DNA from: Oehlia diaphana
Taxonomy: Eukaryota; Glomeromycota; Glomeromycetes; Glomerales; Glomeraceae
Assembly: GCA_003833135.1 (NCBI GenBank)
Contig: QZLH01000291.1
Coordinates: 36,173-100,172 of the forward strand
Direction of reading: 5' to 3'
DNA: 64,000 nucleotides
Shown one piece after another: positions 35,818 through 48,010 of the stretch. Position 1 is the stretch's first letter. The number at the start of each line of letters is the position of its first letter. A program made the translations under genes and the position numbers. The notes under the pieces are model-generated. The model ran no database searches. It had not been told where the DNA came from and saw nothing but the letters and a program-made list of their open reading frames with translations.

Positions 35818-37006
35818 ATGGATAGAGATCAGAAAGACCCTAGTACTTCTGAGTCGGAGATAGCCCGCTTATTCCGTGTGTACCGTACAGTACACGAAAT
35901 GGTCAAAGATCGGGTATATTTATTTATATGTTCCCGAAATTATTTTTTTTACTTCACACATTCAATTCATAAATAATTTCTCTCTTTCTTTCTTTATAAG
36001 GGTTACGTCATTAATCATGATACACATACTGATATGACCCTATTCCGTGAACGCTGCATGAAGGATGGTTTAATTGTGTATGCTTCTTTTCATTAACTAA
36101 TCTGAGAGATATTCTTTTTAGAAGATTCCGAACCGAAGGAAAATCTAACTTAATCTAAACAAATTAATCCATTTAAATAACTTTTTACTAATATAGTAAA
36201 GAATCGATGATGTTTCAAGTCCAAAAGAATGATAACCCTAATGAGCAATTACTTGTGACATTTCCCGATGAAAAGCCCGTTGGTGTAAAGTACCTTAAAA
36301 TGTAAGTTTTATTTTTAAGAAAATCCCGGTAATGTTATGTCACTTAAACGTGTTTGTTACGTAATACTGTAATAAAGTTTATGCCAACGGATGGTGGACT
36401 CAAAAGTTAACCGCGGCATCATTGTATTCCCTGGTACTCTAACTGCAGCAGCTAATAAGGTAATAAAATATACAGATTTTATACTTGATAATCTTAATTA
36501 ACAGATGATTTACCTTTGCTTATCTGTTTTGTTTATTTATTATATAGGCGATACAAGTTATAAACACAAGAGAAAATAGGCACTATGAAGTTGATACTTT
36601 CTCGGAAGCAGATTTGATGATTAATATTACATCACATCAACTTGTACCCAAACATTATGTTCTTTCCGATGAAGAAAAAAAGACTTTACTTGCTAAATAG
36701 TGAATATGAATTTAAAGTGTCCATCATGTGATCGATTTTTTTTCTTTTAACTAACAATAATATGACGTTTGTTTGATCATTAGTCGATTGAAGGAAACCC
36801 AACTTCCTCGCGTACAAGCAACAGATCCGATCGCAAAATATTACGGTTTAAAAAGAGGACAGGTATGTTTTTTTGATAATATTGATTTATGTAATATTCT
36901 TTGAATTTAATAAGAATTCTGGTTTATTGGTTTATATTAGGTTTTTAAGATCATGAGGCCCAGTGAAACTAGTGGACGATATGTTACTTATCGAATTTGC
37001 TTTTAA
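35818..37006 (+). CDS. RPB5: RNA polymerase subunit RPABC1 (Rpb5), seven exons
   Basis: Shared subunit of nuclear RNA polymerases I, II and III, located at the downstream DNA jaw. Exons 35818-35913, 36001-36077, 36197-36301, 36378-36459, 36548-36699, 36784-36862 and 36941-37006 total 657 nt, 218 residues, close to the usual 210-215. The N-terminal jaw domain reads [20 protein letters not shown] then GYVI. The middle has [20 protein letters not shown]. The C-terminal assembly domain has [16 protein letters not shown], then [20 protein letters not shown] and [18 protein letters not shown], all hallmarks of the family. Exons are so short that no single open frame exceeds about 50 codons, so the gene is easily missed by ORF-based searches. 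All introns are GT-AG and phases agree at every junction. Confidence 0.96.
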
Positions 37007-37974
37007 AGGTTTGTTTCGCTTTGATAGCATGAAAATTTTATTATTATTCCTCCCAAGAACAATGTATAATATAATTTAGAAGTTCAGTAATCGATTTAAT
37101 GTATGCAACATAAAATTGTGGCATCTTTTAAAATCATTCATACAAAGGAGATGTAAAAAAGTTTCAGTCAAAAGGAGATCAAAAAGAAAAGATGGAAAAA
37201 AATTATCATTTTAAGATGATTAATTGATTCCTTTTTTTTTGTGTAAAGGATCAATATTATCATCTCATCTTTTTTAGAAAAAAAATTTTAGATGATCATT
37301 ATTTTTAATAAATAAAAATTATTATTAATTTTTTTTTTTTTAATATAATATATATATATACGTTATTAAAAACTACAAAAACTAAAATGAAGTGAAATAA
37401 AAAACCATGATGTGCTTATTTGAATTGTACTATATAACAAGAAATTAAATAAAAATAAATAAGGAGGAAAAATAAATAAATAATAAAAACAAAAAATACA
37501 AAATAATTATGTTAAAAAACAATTTAGGTTTAAAATAAAATGAGCAGCATTGGTTTCTTTTTTTTTGAAAAAACGTAACAAAAAAAAAACCAAAAAAAAA
37601 ACCAAAATTGTGCCTAATATATATATATAAACAAATAAAAATCTATACAAAAAAAAGGTATTAGTTAATTGAGTTCCTCTAAATTAAAAATGGAACGGTA
37701 TGTCAATTTTCGTTATCGTAATAAATAAATAATAATAAATATGTAAAGAAGACTCAAAAAACTATTAGAAAAGAAAAAATAAATAAAATAAAAATACAAA
37801 ATAAAATAATATATAAATAAACAAAAGAAAAAAAATTGTTGTTTCGTTTCTTATAAAAACCATCGACTAATATAATAATGTTAAATTAATTATTATTATT
37901 AATTTTTTTTTTTTAAACAATTATTTGACCTTTTATTTCCTTTTATTATAATTGATATTTGTTGGCCTTTTTTT
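37007..37974. other. Intergenic region between convergent RPB5 and the MIT-domain gene
   Basis: This AT-rich stretch must contain both 3' untranslated regions. Several long A runs and TATATATA tracts (37620-37630) are present; no gene is supported. Confidence 0.6.
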
Positions 37975-40896
37975 TTATTCAACAATCCAATGACTTCCTT
38001 TTTTCAGATATTTGTCTGCTAATATTCCTAAATCTCTGACTACAAATCTACAAATAACATTACCAAGAAAATCTGCAAATTTATATAGTCGGACGATAAT
38101 TTGCTTATGATGATGTAAATGTGGTGCTTTTTTTAGTGAAGTATATTGTTTTATGTAATTTTCTAAATAAATAAATAAAATTAGAGATTAAGAACAAAAT
38201 ACTTTTTTTTTAAAATAAAAAATAAAGCTGAATCCATTTATTTTACTCACCCACAATTTTAGCATGTTGGAAAACTTTTAATAAAACGTCTACATAACCA
38301 TTAGCTTCTTCAGTACGAATCATAGCATTTCCCATGCCCATTCGATCAAGACCACGTGATAATTTGGAACCCCAACTCATCAATGAACTCGCGCTCTGAC
38401 GAGCTTTACCATTAGTTGATTCAACATAACTTAATTTACGCGCTAAAGAATTTTGAAGCCCTTCTAAAATAGGATCAACGCCCTCCAATGCCTAATGAAG
38501 AAAATTATTTTTAAAAAAGGTTTTTTCAAGATATGGAAAGTATTTAAAAAAATAACAAACCTTTGATAATTTATCCAAATCACTGAATGAAATTTTTTCT
38601 AGTTTTTCCAAACAATTTGATACAACTTCACAGCTAGACATTTTAGTATCTATAGCGGTTAACTTGACATGCCCCTGTAGCCATAAATATTGAGGAATAA
38701 ACAATTTTGGAGTTAAATAACCTCCTGTTGTCATTGTACGCTCTAATAATCTCATTAACCAAAAAGGTTTTAAACGAATATCACTAGGTGGAGGTTCAGG
38801 TAACCCATTATTGGATGAAATATGAGGAAGGCCGATGATGTCTTCATCATAAAATGACGTATTTGGAAAAGGATTTAACAAGCAAGATGTATAACTTGCA
38901 TCATTACTTCTAGCAGATATTGATGACATCTCACTACGAAATGATCCCGTTGGCGGGCCTAATCCTGGACTACCTAATGGAGGTGAAATAATACTAAAAC
39001 TGCTCATCCAGGGGGAAGATGGTTGTGGAGATAAATTTTGTTGTGAAGTGTTAAAAAAACGAACTGAACTCGTTTTTTTAGAATGATTACCGGGATTTGA
39101 AGCTGTTCTTCTTGGGCTCGTAGTAGGATTATTATTTTGAGTAATTATTATATTAGGGTTAGAAGGGGAACGAGCAGGTATGGCACGAGAATTATAACTT
39201 GGTTGAGCTAATGGAAGAGGAGCAGGACGACGACTGTGAGGTAAAGCTTTACCAATCAATTTTTCCACCGGACTTTGAGGTGGAGGTGATGAAGGTCGTG
39301 TAAATACGTTAGGAGCAGATTTTATAGACGCTTTATCATCATCTTCATCAGATGGTGATCCATTTGGTGAAATTGGAGGTGCATTTCGTTTAGTTGTAGA
39401 TACTGTAGATGGAGGTGGTACAATTGTTGGTGAAGTAGATCTTCTTCCCGTTAATATATTTGGAGTTGGAGATGTAATAGGAGGAGTATTAGGAGGAGCA
39501 ATTTTTGGAGGGGGTGGAGGTACAAAAACACGGTTGCTACTAGGTGAATTATTAACTCTTGTTGATGGTGTCAATTGTGATGTATTTACTGAAATTTTTT
39601 CTGTTTTTTGTTCTTCTTCTTCTCGTTCTTGTTGTGAAGAAGTATCCTGATTTTGATAAATCAAATTCTCTTCAATATTTTCAGGATTAACATCATAAGA
39701 ATCAGAATTTTGCAAATAATCATTAATGGTGCTGGAATCTTCAGAACTAGAACTAGAATCTAAATCTGATGACCTAGGAGTAGATTCTCCGGAATCAACA
39801 ATAGACTTCATACCGTCTACAGAAATTTCATATACTGACACTGGAGCCGTTTTATCAGAATAATAAGATTTTGTAGAAATCCAAGATTTGGAAGTTGATG
39901 ATGAACGTTGTGACAAGTTTGACAATCTTTTAGGTTGAGGTGCCATGTAATCCACAGTATCATTACGTATACTCTCTTTTATATCACTACTACAATCTAT
40001 ATCATTTGCAAGGGTAGTTTCACAGGTAAGACTTGTTTCATCATTACTTAAATTGTCTATTTTCTTATCTACAGATTTGTTAGATTTATTCTCATTTTCT
40101 GATGTTTCTGATGTTTTACTATGTTCTGTTTGAGAATCATTCTTTTGTATGGATTTTCGTTCAATAGAATCTGTTCTATGAAGCGAATCAACTTTTACAT
40201 TTGGACCCTCAGAAACTTGTGTCAAAGTATCGTCATTATTCCCATTATTCTGCTCTGAAGAAGTTGAATTATCCAAAGAGCTATCTGATTCTGGGGCTAT
40301 GGTGGATAATAATCGTATCCGGTCAGCGTATGTGTCGTGCTAAATATAAAACATTTTATCAGCGATAAATTAAGGAAGATTGAATAATAAGAATAATAAT
40401 AATAATAGGTAAAATAAAAATAAACTAAGAAGAAAAAAATCACTATCCGATCACATAAAAATTCGTTCCTTTCCCAATTAACTAATTTTAAACCCTCTCA
40501 AATAAATATTCAATAATATTATATATTATAAAGTTAAATAATGAATTCAAGAAAAAAAAAAAAAAAATCAATTGAGATAAATCTGTTTAAAAAAAAAGCT
40601 AATGCACTCACAATTAATTGTAGCCTCCGACGATCGGCCTCGTTAACAGCTTTATCTATAACTTGAGTTAAAAGTTCTACTGTTTGCTTATATGCATCTA
40701 GGGCAGCAACGACATTATTGGCAGCATCGAATTGCACAGCAGTTTGTGCTTTTTGAAGAGCTATTGTTAATATAGATTTCGACTGTGTTCGAGGTGAAGG
40801 AGGGCCTCTCTGTCTTGAATTAGTAGGAGGAGTTAATTCATCTCTAACTCTATCATTAGTATTCATGTGATGATGGGAAGTAGTATTCGTTGCCAT
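37975..40896 (-). CDS. MIT-domain protein with long disordered Ser/Pro region, four exons
   Basis: MIT domains are three-helix bundles that bind ESCRT-III tails, so a role in endosomal sorting or membrane remodelling is possible. Exons (minus, coding order) 40896-40612, 40339-38561, 38491-38251 and 38162-37975 total 2493 nt, 830 residues, with all phases consistent. The MIT-like helices lie at about residues 40-110: SILTIALQKAQTAVQFDAAN, then ALDAYKQTVELLTQVIDKAV and, across the first intron, HDTYADRIRLLS. Residues about 115-570 are Ser/Thr/Asn/Pro-rich with polyproline stretches (FVPPPPPKIAPP) that could bind SH3 or WW domains. The C-terminal about 200 residues are conserved-looking and helical: PFWLMRLLERTMTTGGYLTP, then LARKLSYVEST and KQIIVRLYKFADFLGNVI. 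The same N-MIT/C-terminal pairing occurs in uncharacterised fungal proteins. The precise function is unknown. Confidence 0.82.
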
Positions 40897-42139
40897 GGTC
40901 TTATATTAAATATTATATTGTAATGTATACTTTTACGGTGATAATATGTATGTGTATATTCGTTATTTATGTTTATTTAAAATACAAAGGTGGTGTGAAT
41001 TTTTTATAAGGATTAAAAAAAAGGAGGAAAGTTTTTTTGTCTATGTCGCTTTATTTATCTCGTCTCTACCAGAAGTCCGAGTGTATGGAAACTTTTTTTT
41101 CTTTATAAAAAGAAAAACTTTTTTATTAGCAACCATACGCAAGTCTAGCAGCGTTAAGTGTTAATCTAAAAAAAAAGTGGTAAGAAAAAAAAATTGGTGA
41201 ATGAAAGGTTAAAAATCGTTTTTAAAGATCTCTCGATTTTTCAAAGTTTCAATACATGACGAGAGGAGTAAAAAGCTTGATGAAATAAAAATATATGCAG
41301 AATCTCAAGTTTTGGAACTTGGGGGAATTATTTTTTTTTCTCGCGACACAAACAAAAAAACTTTGAACCAAATAATCGTTGGGAGTTACCATGCAAATGT
41401 GGCAACAATGCTTTTAAAAAAAACATTAATAAACACAAACATTCTTGTTTTGGAAATTTTGTAGTGAAGTTCATAAAGAAAATCTTTAAAAACTCATTGG
41501 TAGTAAACTAATTTTTCGTAATACCAAAAAAAAAGAATTTAAAAAACGTTATTAACTATATTCTAATTCTGAATTATCGTAAAATCAGATTAGGCTTACT
41601 TTTCCAATAAAAATTTCGCGCTTAATTACTTAATAAGTTTGAGTTTTTCCGTTAAATTACGTTAATTAATAAAAAAAATTTCATGAAGAAATAGTAAAAA
41701 TAGTCAAAGGTCCGTCCGAATTATGACAATCATTCCAAAAATGATTCCGACGAATTCAATGTGAACGATGACAAATTTGTAGTTGATTCACTTGATTGAT
41801 TACTTCTGTTAACTAAATTGAGATTTTATCAAATCTAAAAATTACCTTAGTTTTCAGTTTTCATAAATATGATCAACACAATATCTGAAAGTGGAAAACA
41901 AATATGAGGCCCCAAACAAATACAGCTAAAATTGCTAAAATTGGAACATTATTTTCACACGAAAAAACGTCCCGTTTCAGAATTTGTATTTTATATTTTA
42001 TCAGTCATTATTCCGAAATGTAACTTTATATAATTCTTTTACTATTAATATATATTATACGCAAAAAAGTTTTATGATTTAATATAGACTCCGCATCGTT
42101 CTTTCTCTTCTCTTTATTTACCAAAAATTTCCATCTTTA
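40897..42139. other. Intergenic region upstream of the MIT-domain gene
   Basis: No gene is supported. The 72-residue frame at 40946-41164 has no recognisable feature and lies where the MIT gene promoter should be. Numerous poly-A/T runs are present. Confidence 0.5.
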
Positions 42140-43790
42140 TTATCTATCACTCAATTTACTATCACTTAAATCTATGATTGAAATCATTGGTACTAAATCA
42201 GATTCCGTCTCGGTTCTTCTCATAGGCAAAGAAACAGTTGAAGATCTTACGCTTGATAATCTTCTAATCTTATGAGGAGGTTGTACAGGGTCAGGTCTTC
42301 TCAATAACATATGCACGAAAATGAATCCAACTACATAAACTAAATCTGTTATAGTGTCGATTGGATTTAATGCATCTAATAAAACTTCTAGAGCTGTATA
42401 AGGTATTTGACTTTCATCATCTTTATCATCTTTGTTGATTAAAATATATTCCGTAGCTGAAAATGCGTTTAATTGTAATATGGATATAAAAAAAAATTCT
42501 ATTGATACTAAAACTGATTGTGTTGATGTTGATATGCTATCTGCTGTCCTTAAATATAAAGAGAGAAGATTATGTTAACAAACATTTTGTGGTTATAATT
42601 AATAATAATACTTACATATAATCCGTTGGTTCTATGATTCCTATTATAGAAAAACGCGTTAAAGAATTGAATCGGCTTTATAATAATGATTTCAATTTAC
42701 ATACCCGCGAATACGGCTACAGCTAACGCGTGTTCTTGATACGTGACGAAAAAAAGTGCCTGGAATTATTAATTTTAATTCGAAAGTTGAATTTGGCCCG
42801 TAGAATACACGAAACGCAAAAAAAATCGTTCAATTTGTTTACCCAATTTATGCAAATATCTTTTAGGAGAAGTTGATATTTTGATAAATCTTCCTTTACA
42901 GCTTGGAAAAAAAAGTTCTCAATAAAGAAGAAAAAAATTAATTTTTAGTAATTTTTTTTTTTTTTAAAAAAAAAAGACTGAAAGAATTACTCACCAAACA
43001 TAAATTAGCGATCAGAGAACTAATAGTCTGCACCGATACCAAATGAATTTGAGGAAAATAAATACTCCAACTTTCTTTACAATATATACCCAAAAATTGT
43101 AATATTAAAGCAGTAAATGTAGTTAAATATAATACGAATACATATTGTAATACGCCCAATTTTAATCCTGGTAAAAATAATCTATGTTTTGATGGATTAA
43201 ATGTAAAACAGCAAAATGGAAATGGGGAAGGAGCTGAAGAAATTCTTGACAATCTTATTATACGAATAGACTCTGATTGTCCTAAATACACTAATAAAAG
43301 ATTAAAAAATGCTAAAACACAAGCTGCTTGATATGCATCTCTTATTGTTGTAAAATAAATTGATTGTTTTAAAAAGAAGAATGATAATAAATCGAATATT
43401 GTATATATAGGAACCATCATTAATAATCTTATAATTAATCTTTGTTCATCAGGCTATAATAATAAAAAGTATTAACTTTTATTTTGATGTATTAAATATA
43501 AATCTATCTCGCTTATTACCTTTGTGTAATATTTTACGTGTTGACATATTAACCAAAATGTAAGCATACAAGAAAGTAAAGTAAATAGCGATGCCGTTAT
43601 CCATCCTATCGTATGCACTAAAAACGTATATTCACGTATAATTAATAAGTCAATTGAGAATATTTCTTTTTAAAACAAAAAATTATTAATCTTTTTATTC
43701 ACCTACAAATAACGTTCCTGCTGATTGATCAAGAAATAAATATTCTCTTGTTTGAACTGTCGGACATGTTTTATTGGTTAGGTAATCCAT
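42140..43790 (-). CDS. TMEM184/DUF300 (organic solute transporter alpha-like) membrane protein
   Basis: Family members are seven-pass membrane proteins related to OST-alpha and plant LAZ1; their molecular activity in fungi is not established. Exons (minus, coding order) 43790-43703, 43617-43520, 43453-42995, 42917-42843, 42759-42705, 42640-42616 and 42548-42140 total 1209 nt, 402 residues, with consistent phases; one exon is only 25 nt. Family marks are PDEQRLIIRLLMMVPIYTIF, YFTTIRDAYQAACVLAFFNL, LLVYLG, LKLGVLQYVFVLYLTTFTAL and the segment ALFFVTYQEHALAVAVFAGI. The C-terminal tail is cytoplasmic, with Ser/Arg-rich motifs (RRLSSVRSSTVSLPMRR). The start is uncertain: the frame stays open about 85 nt upstream of 43790 (CFSEELLREDNKYH) after a possible acceptor at about 43877, so an additional 5' exon may exist. 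Confidence 0.85.
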
Positions 43791-45450
43791 ATGATACTTA
43801 TTATCTTCTCTTAACAACTCTTCACTAAAACATTTCGAAGACAAAGATTTTTCAAAGATAACTTGACACTCGAGGCTTTAAAGATTGTGGCTTTATTTTA
43901 TTGTATACGGGTAGATCAATGATTCAAGTTTTAAGTTTGTGGCTTTGTCTGTAAAATTCTCTTTTATGGATATTTATGAGGCTTAGTCCAAAGGAAAAAT
44001 AGGCCGTAACCCGTTTCATTTTTTTTTTGTGTAAATCATTTTTATTGATCAGTTTTAATTTGATTCGTTTCATTGGTTATCAAATATTAATAATTTATAA
44101 ATTAATTAACCTAAAAAATATTTTTCGTAAGATGTGTTTCTTCCGAAATTTCATAGGGAAGTAAAGTGCAAGCATGAAGCAATTGAAGCATCGTAAATTT
44201 TATCAAAAATAATTTTAGAGTTAGAGGATTGTTCAACTTGGAGGTAATAATATAATCCTACATATTATTTTACATAAAAATTTGAGAGACAATTCTGATT
44301 GGCGATGATCTTTTTTTTTTTTTTTCTTCATAATATACAAAAGTACACTAGTATTTTTCATTGGTAATGTCTCGAATATGTTATATTCCGTATTCTAAAC
44401 TGTTTTCTTTTAAATCTAACCTATAAAAGATTACAAAATTGTAAAATATAGTTAAAAGTTAATTTTTCAGCCAATCAGTCTTCTTTGATATTGTTCTTGA
44501 AAATAACAATGACTTTTTTTGAAGGAATATGGTTAACGTCTTTTTAAACAAAAATATCTTTAAATGCCTTTGTTCTATTTTGTTTATATCCAGTGCAGTA
44601 TTAGGTATTATCCAAGTCCAATTATTTAAATGAATTTTATCATTGAGTTCATTAGTCCAAATATAAATATTAGCCAATGATATAATTTTATAAACTCTTT
44701 CTGTATCACCTTATTTTCTTTGACTCGCATATATTCATAGATTTACCTTCTTGGACTGTATCACTAACTTATTGCATATATTGCATATATGTTATTCACA
44801 TGGGGAGGATCAAGAAGGTAATTTTTGCATTATTGGCTTTCAATAATAATGATATTACATAAAATTGTAATTTAATTCATTATGGGTTCTCCTTTTTTAA
44901 CTAAGTTAATTTACGAAAATAAAATATTCGAATTATCATTATACAGTAGTAAAGTATTTTTAATAAAAAATCAATCACAAACAAATGGAAAAAACTAATT
45001 TTACGAAGCAAATTCCCCACTCAAAAAACTAAAGTAAAGGACGAATAAATAATTCATTCAAGAAGTGAAAATAATTTCTTTTAAAGAAACGGTTGGTCAC
45101 ATTGCGATAATTTTGGCTAATAAGTCGTGTCACGTTTTACTTATCGAGACTCGTTATTAATAATTTGAACAAAACAATTACACTAGAAAATTCATGGTAA
45201 CACGAAATAAAATCACCAAATTTGTGCTGAACACTTTAATAATAATACGTAACTGTTAAATTATTATAAATTTTTGTGTTACTCTTCAAAAAATAAATAA
45301 ATTCAAATAATATCAAAATGCTTGACGACATTTTAAAAAAATTTCTTTTCGTTTTTATTACTTTTTATAATTGTTCATTTTTAAGTATTACAATTAATTA
45401 ATTAAACTATAAAAAAAATCCGAATTAAATTCATAATCTTAGTTTTAAAG
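43791..45450. other. Intergenic region between divergent membrane-protein genes
   Basis: No supported gene. The 72-residue minus-strand frame at 44459-44677 is Ile/Lys/Leu-rich and lacks any motif. The region includes the promoters of the DUF300 gene and of the gene at 45451. Confidence 0.5.
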
Positions 45451-47052
45451 ATGTCTGCAGTTAAACCTGCCACGGCAACCCCGGTTATTGAACCTAGTAA
45501 GCCATTAGCGATCAATATGATCAATATGCCAAAAATGGGAGGTAAAGGGGGTAAAATTCTCGGAACATTAAATAATGTTAGTCCACAAGTAACCGGTAAA
45601 GCGGTTTCTGATACATTAAAAACGATGGATAAATTAGGTGTAAAAGATAATATTGAAGAAAAGATTAAAGATCATGATTTTGAAACCCCTGCTCAAATTG
45701 CTGAAGAAGAAAAAAAAATTACTAGAAGAATTTTTAGGATCGATTTAATCATATCTTACTTATTATTTTATACTGCTTTAATGATGCAATGGTTAACTTT
45801 ATTAGGTTTATCTAATAATGTAGGAGGTTTTTTTTATGAATTTTTTATTAATAGTTTTAATTTTCCTGAATATAATTTTTCTTCCCTTACTACCGTTGGT
45901 AAAATAGCAGGTTTTACTGTTAGTTTACAGATTATCATTTTCGTTTTAGTAAATATTTTCGTTCTTGGAAAAACTTTAACACATAAAAATAATTTAACAA
46001 CGAAAACATCATCACAACCATCAAATCAGCTAGGAAATAGATTTCAATTTATTGATGTTTTAAAGAACAAATTACGTACACATTTTACAGCTGTAAGAAG
46101 AATAGATACACAATTTTATCAAATACTGGGTATATTAAGTCAACTATTAATAATTATAACTGCTATTATATCTGCAGATGATAAATTTTCTGCTATAAAT
46201 AAATTTACTGATCAAGCTAATAATTTAGACCCTTCATCGTTTCCTCTTAGTATAACTGGTGGGTATAGAAAAAGACAAGAACAAGCGGAAACACAAGAAA
46301 TGCTCATTGTAAGGCATGCAGCACTTTTCACGAAAACTATAACTTCTATTGCTATATTGGCTATAATAATGACATCTTTTATGAATATAATTACATGTAT
46401 GGCAGATATTTGGGAAGTTAATAAAAATGAATTAATTATTTATAAATTATTTAAATATATTACGAGATTAATGGTTTGTTACCCTTGCTTTGGTGATAAA
46501 TTATCTGGTGCTGATGAAAAAATAGATGAAAAAACTCATGAACAAGAAGATTTAATATTAGTAGATAAAGCTAATAGAAAGCCTCAAAGTGCTGAAAAAT
46601 TATTAATTGGAGCTCAACAGAATGTTTTAAAAAATCCGAATATGAATGATTTAATTAAAGTAACTTTGAATGGTCCTACAAAAAATGATATTGAAAAAAT
46701 TTCTGGTGAAGAAAAATTTAAAAATGGTGAAAAGAAAGATTTAAATACTTTGGTTAAAGATGGTGTTGAAAATATTCTTGACAATGATGAAAAAGAAATA
46801 AAAGTCGTTAATTCAATTAAAAATGGTATTGACGTTGCTGAAAAAATTTCTGATGCCGCAACTTCAGGAGAAGGAGGAAAACCTAACATTGAAAAATTGG
46901 CCACCGAAGGTGTTCAAGCTGTCGTTACTTCGACTGGAGTCGATAAAAATCCTACAATTTCTCAAATTAAAACTGCAACAGAAATAGGAGAAGAAGGAAA
47001 ACTTAATGTTGAGAAATTAGTTACTGAAGGAAAATCCGACGTGAAGAAATAA
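45451..47052 (+). CDS. Four-TM membrane protein of unknown function, 533 residues
   Basis: A single-exon protein that I do not recognise. Residues 1-95 are soluble, with Ala/Pro/Gly-rich start and a charged stretch (KDNIEEKIKDHDFETP). Four hydrophobic segments follow: LIISYLLFYTALMMQWLTLL (about 104-124), VSLQIIIFVLVNIFVLG (about 157-173), FYQILGILSQLLIIITAIIS (about 223-242) and IAILAIIMTSFMNIITCMAD (about 301-320). The remaining about 210 residues are Lys/Glu-rich and end in a degenerate internal repeat: SGEGGKPNIEKLATEGVQAV and GEEGKLNVEKLVTEG, each preceded by a IS.....AT/TATEI-like stretch. Clean length, a good ATG context (AAAGATGTC) and codon-like structure support a real gene. The tail repeat could be a polymorphic spacer or a charged binding region. 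Confidence 0.75.
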   Translation: MSAVKPATATPVIEPSKPLAINMINMPKMGGKGGKILGTLNNVSPQVTGKAVSDTLKTMDKLGVKDNIEEKIKDHDFETPAQIAEEEKKITRRIFRIDLIISYLLFYTALMMQWLTLLGLSNNVGGFFYEFFINSFNFPEYNFSSLTTVGKIAGFTVSLQIIIFVLVNIFVLGKTLTHKNNLTTKTSSQPSNQLGNRFQFIDVLKNKLRTHFTAVRRIDTQFYQILGILSQLLIIITAIISADDKFSAINKFTDQANNLDPSSFPLSITGGYRKRQEQAETQEMLIVRHAALFTKTITSIAILAIIMTSFMNIITCMADIWEVNKNELIIYKLFKYITRLMVCYPCFGDKLSGADEKIDEKTHEQEDLILVDKANRKPQSAEKLLIGAQQNVLKNPNMNDLIKVTLNGPTKNDIEKISGEEKFKNGEKKDLNTLVKDGVENILDNDEKEIKVVNSIKNGIDVAEKISDAATSGEGGKPNIEKLATEGVQAVVTSTGVDKNPTISQIKTATEIGEEGKLNVEKLVTEGKSDVKK

Positions 47053-47219
47053 TCTAATGTTACTGAGTTACTATATATCAAAAAATTTTATCACACGTTT
47101 TATAAACTAAATAACATTCAATAAAATATCAAAAAATTGCATAGAAAAAAAGAGAATAACAAAATAATCAAGTTATTTATAATATATTTTATAAATTTCA
47201 TATTCGCAAGTATCGGTAG

Positions 47220-47441
47220 CCCTATAAAAAAGAATGTCCCAGAAATTGTCAGAAGATGTCCGGAAAATGAAAAAATGTTCAGAAAATTGCAATAATCCGG
47301 ACACTTTCTGGACACCAGGCCCGAGCCCTCCTAGACATTTTCTGGGCATTTTCCGGAAAATTCACAACATCTCAGTGTCCGTAATATTGCAATTTTTCAG
47401 ACATTTTCTGGACATTTTCGATGGCATTTTTTTTTATAGGG
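47220..47441. mobile_element. 222-bp foldback MITE, CCCTATAAAAAA ends
   Basis: The left end CCCTATAAAAAAGAATGTCC and the right end GGCATTTTTTTTTATAGGG are inverted. Inner arms also pair: GTTCAGAAAATTGCAATAAT against ATATTGCAATTTTTCAGAC. TAG stands on both sides, compatible with a 3-bp target duplication. Repeated TGTCCGGAAAATG/CATTTTCTGGACA phrases fill the interior. It lies about 170 bp downstream of the four-TM gene. Confidence 0.75.
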
Positions 47442-47562
47442 TAGCAAGAATAGTTTGAAATAACTTAGGTGGTGAAATCAGCATTTTAGATATTTAAGGA
47501 TTACGACCAGTTCAGATAAATCTCATTTATTTATATTTTTTCTTAGGAGTTTGCTATTAATC

Positions 47563-47760
47563 ATCTTCCCCAGTGCGTCGCCCCAAGATTTTTCACCCAC
47601 GTGACCTGCATAAAATGTCACCCCGCGTCACACCTATCGTTTTCATTTTTTCATAAGTATTCTGGAGACAGAAAAATTTTTAGTGGTGACAAAAAAAACT
47701 TTCACGCCCCCTACGCCCCCTTATAAACCCCCAGTGCAACCATAAAAAAAAAGCTTGGGC
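47563..47760. mobile_element. Foldback MITE with CACGTGACC, copy 2
   Basis: The left end CTTCCCCAGTGCGTCGCCCC, then TTTTTCACCCACGTGACC and GTCACCCCGCGTCACACC, matches the reverse complement of the right half of the element at 22577-22796. The right end (CCCCCTACGCCCCCTTATAA) is more diverged. The two copies show that the CACGTGACC element is a dispersed family. Confidence 0.65.
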
Positions 47761-47841
47761 ACATGATTCATGTGATATAACTGTGGCTAAGTGTAACTAT
47801 GGAAATTGCATTAGACCATTTGACCTAAAGGTAAAAGCTTC

Positions 47842-48010
47842 AGCCTAAACTAACCTTTTTTACCTAACTCTAAGGATACTCAAACATCTATGTTATCTTC
47901 AAGGATAAGTATTTCCACCTAAACCAACTTTCCTTACCCTAACCCTAAGATACTCCAACATCAATATTATCTTCAAAGATAAGTATTTCAGCCTAACTAA
48001 CTTTCCTTAC
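47842..48010. repeat. Tandem repeat, period about 75 bp, 2.2 copies
   Basis: Units start AGCCTAAACTAACC (47842), ACCTAAACCAACT (47917) and AGCCTAACTAACT (47990) and share TTATCTTCAARGATAAGTAT. A short CCCTAACCCTAAG stretch inside looks telomere-like but is part of this unit. Confidence 0.75.
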
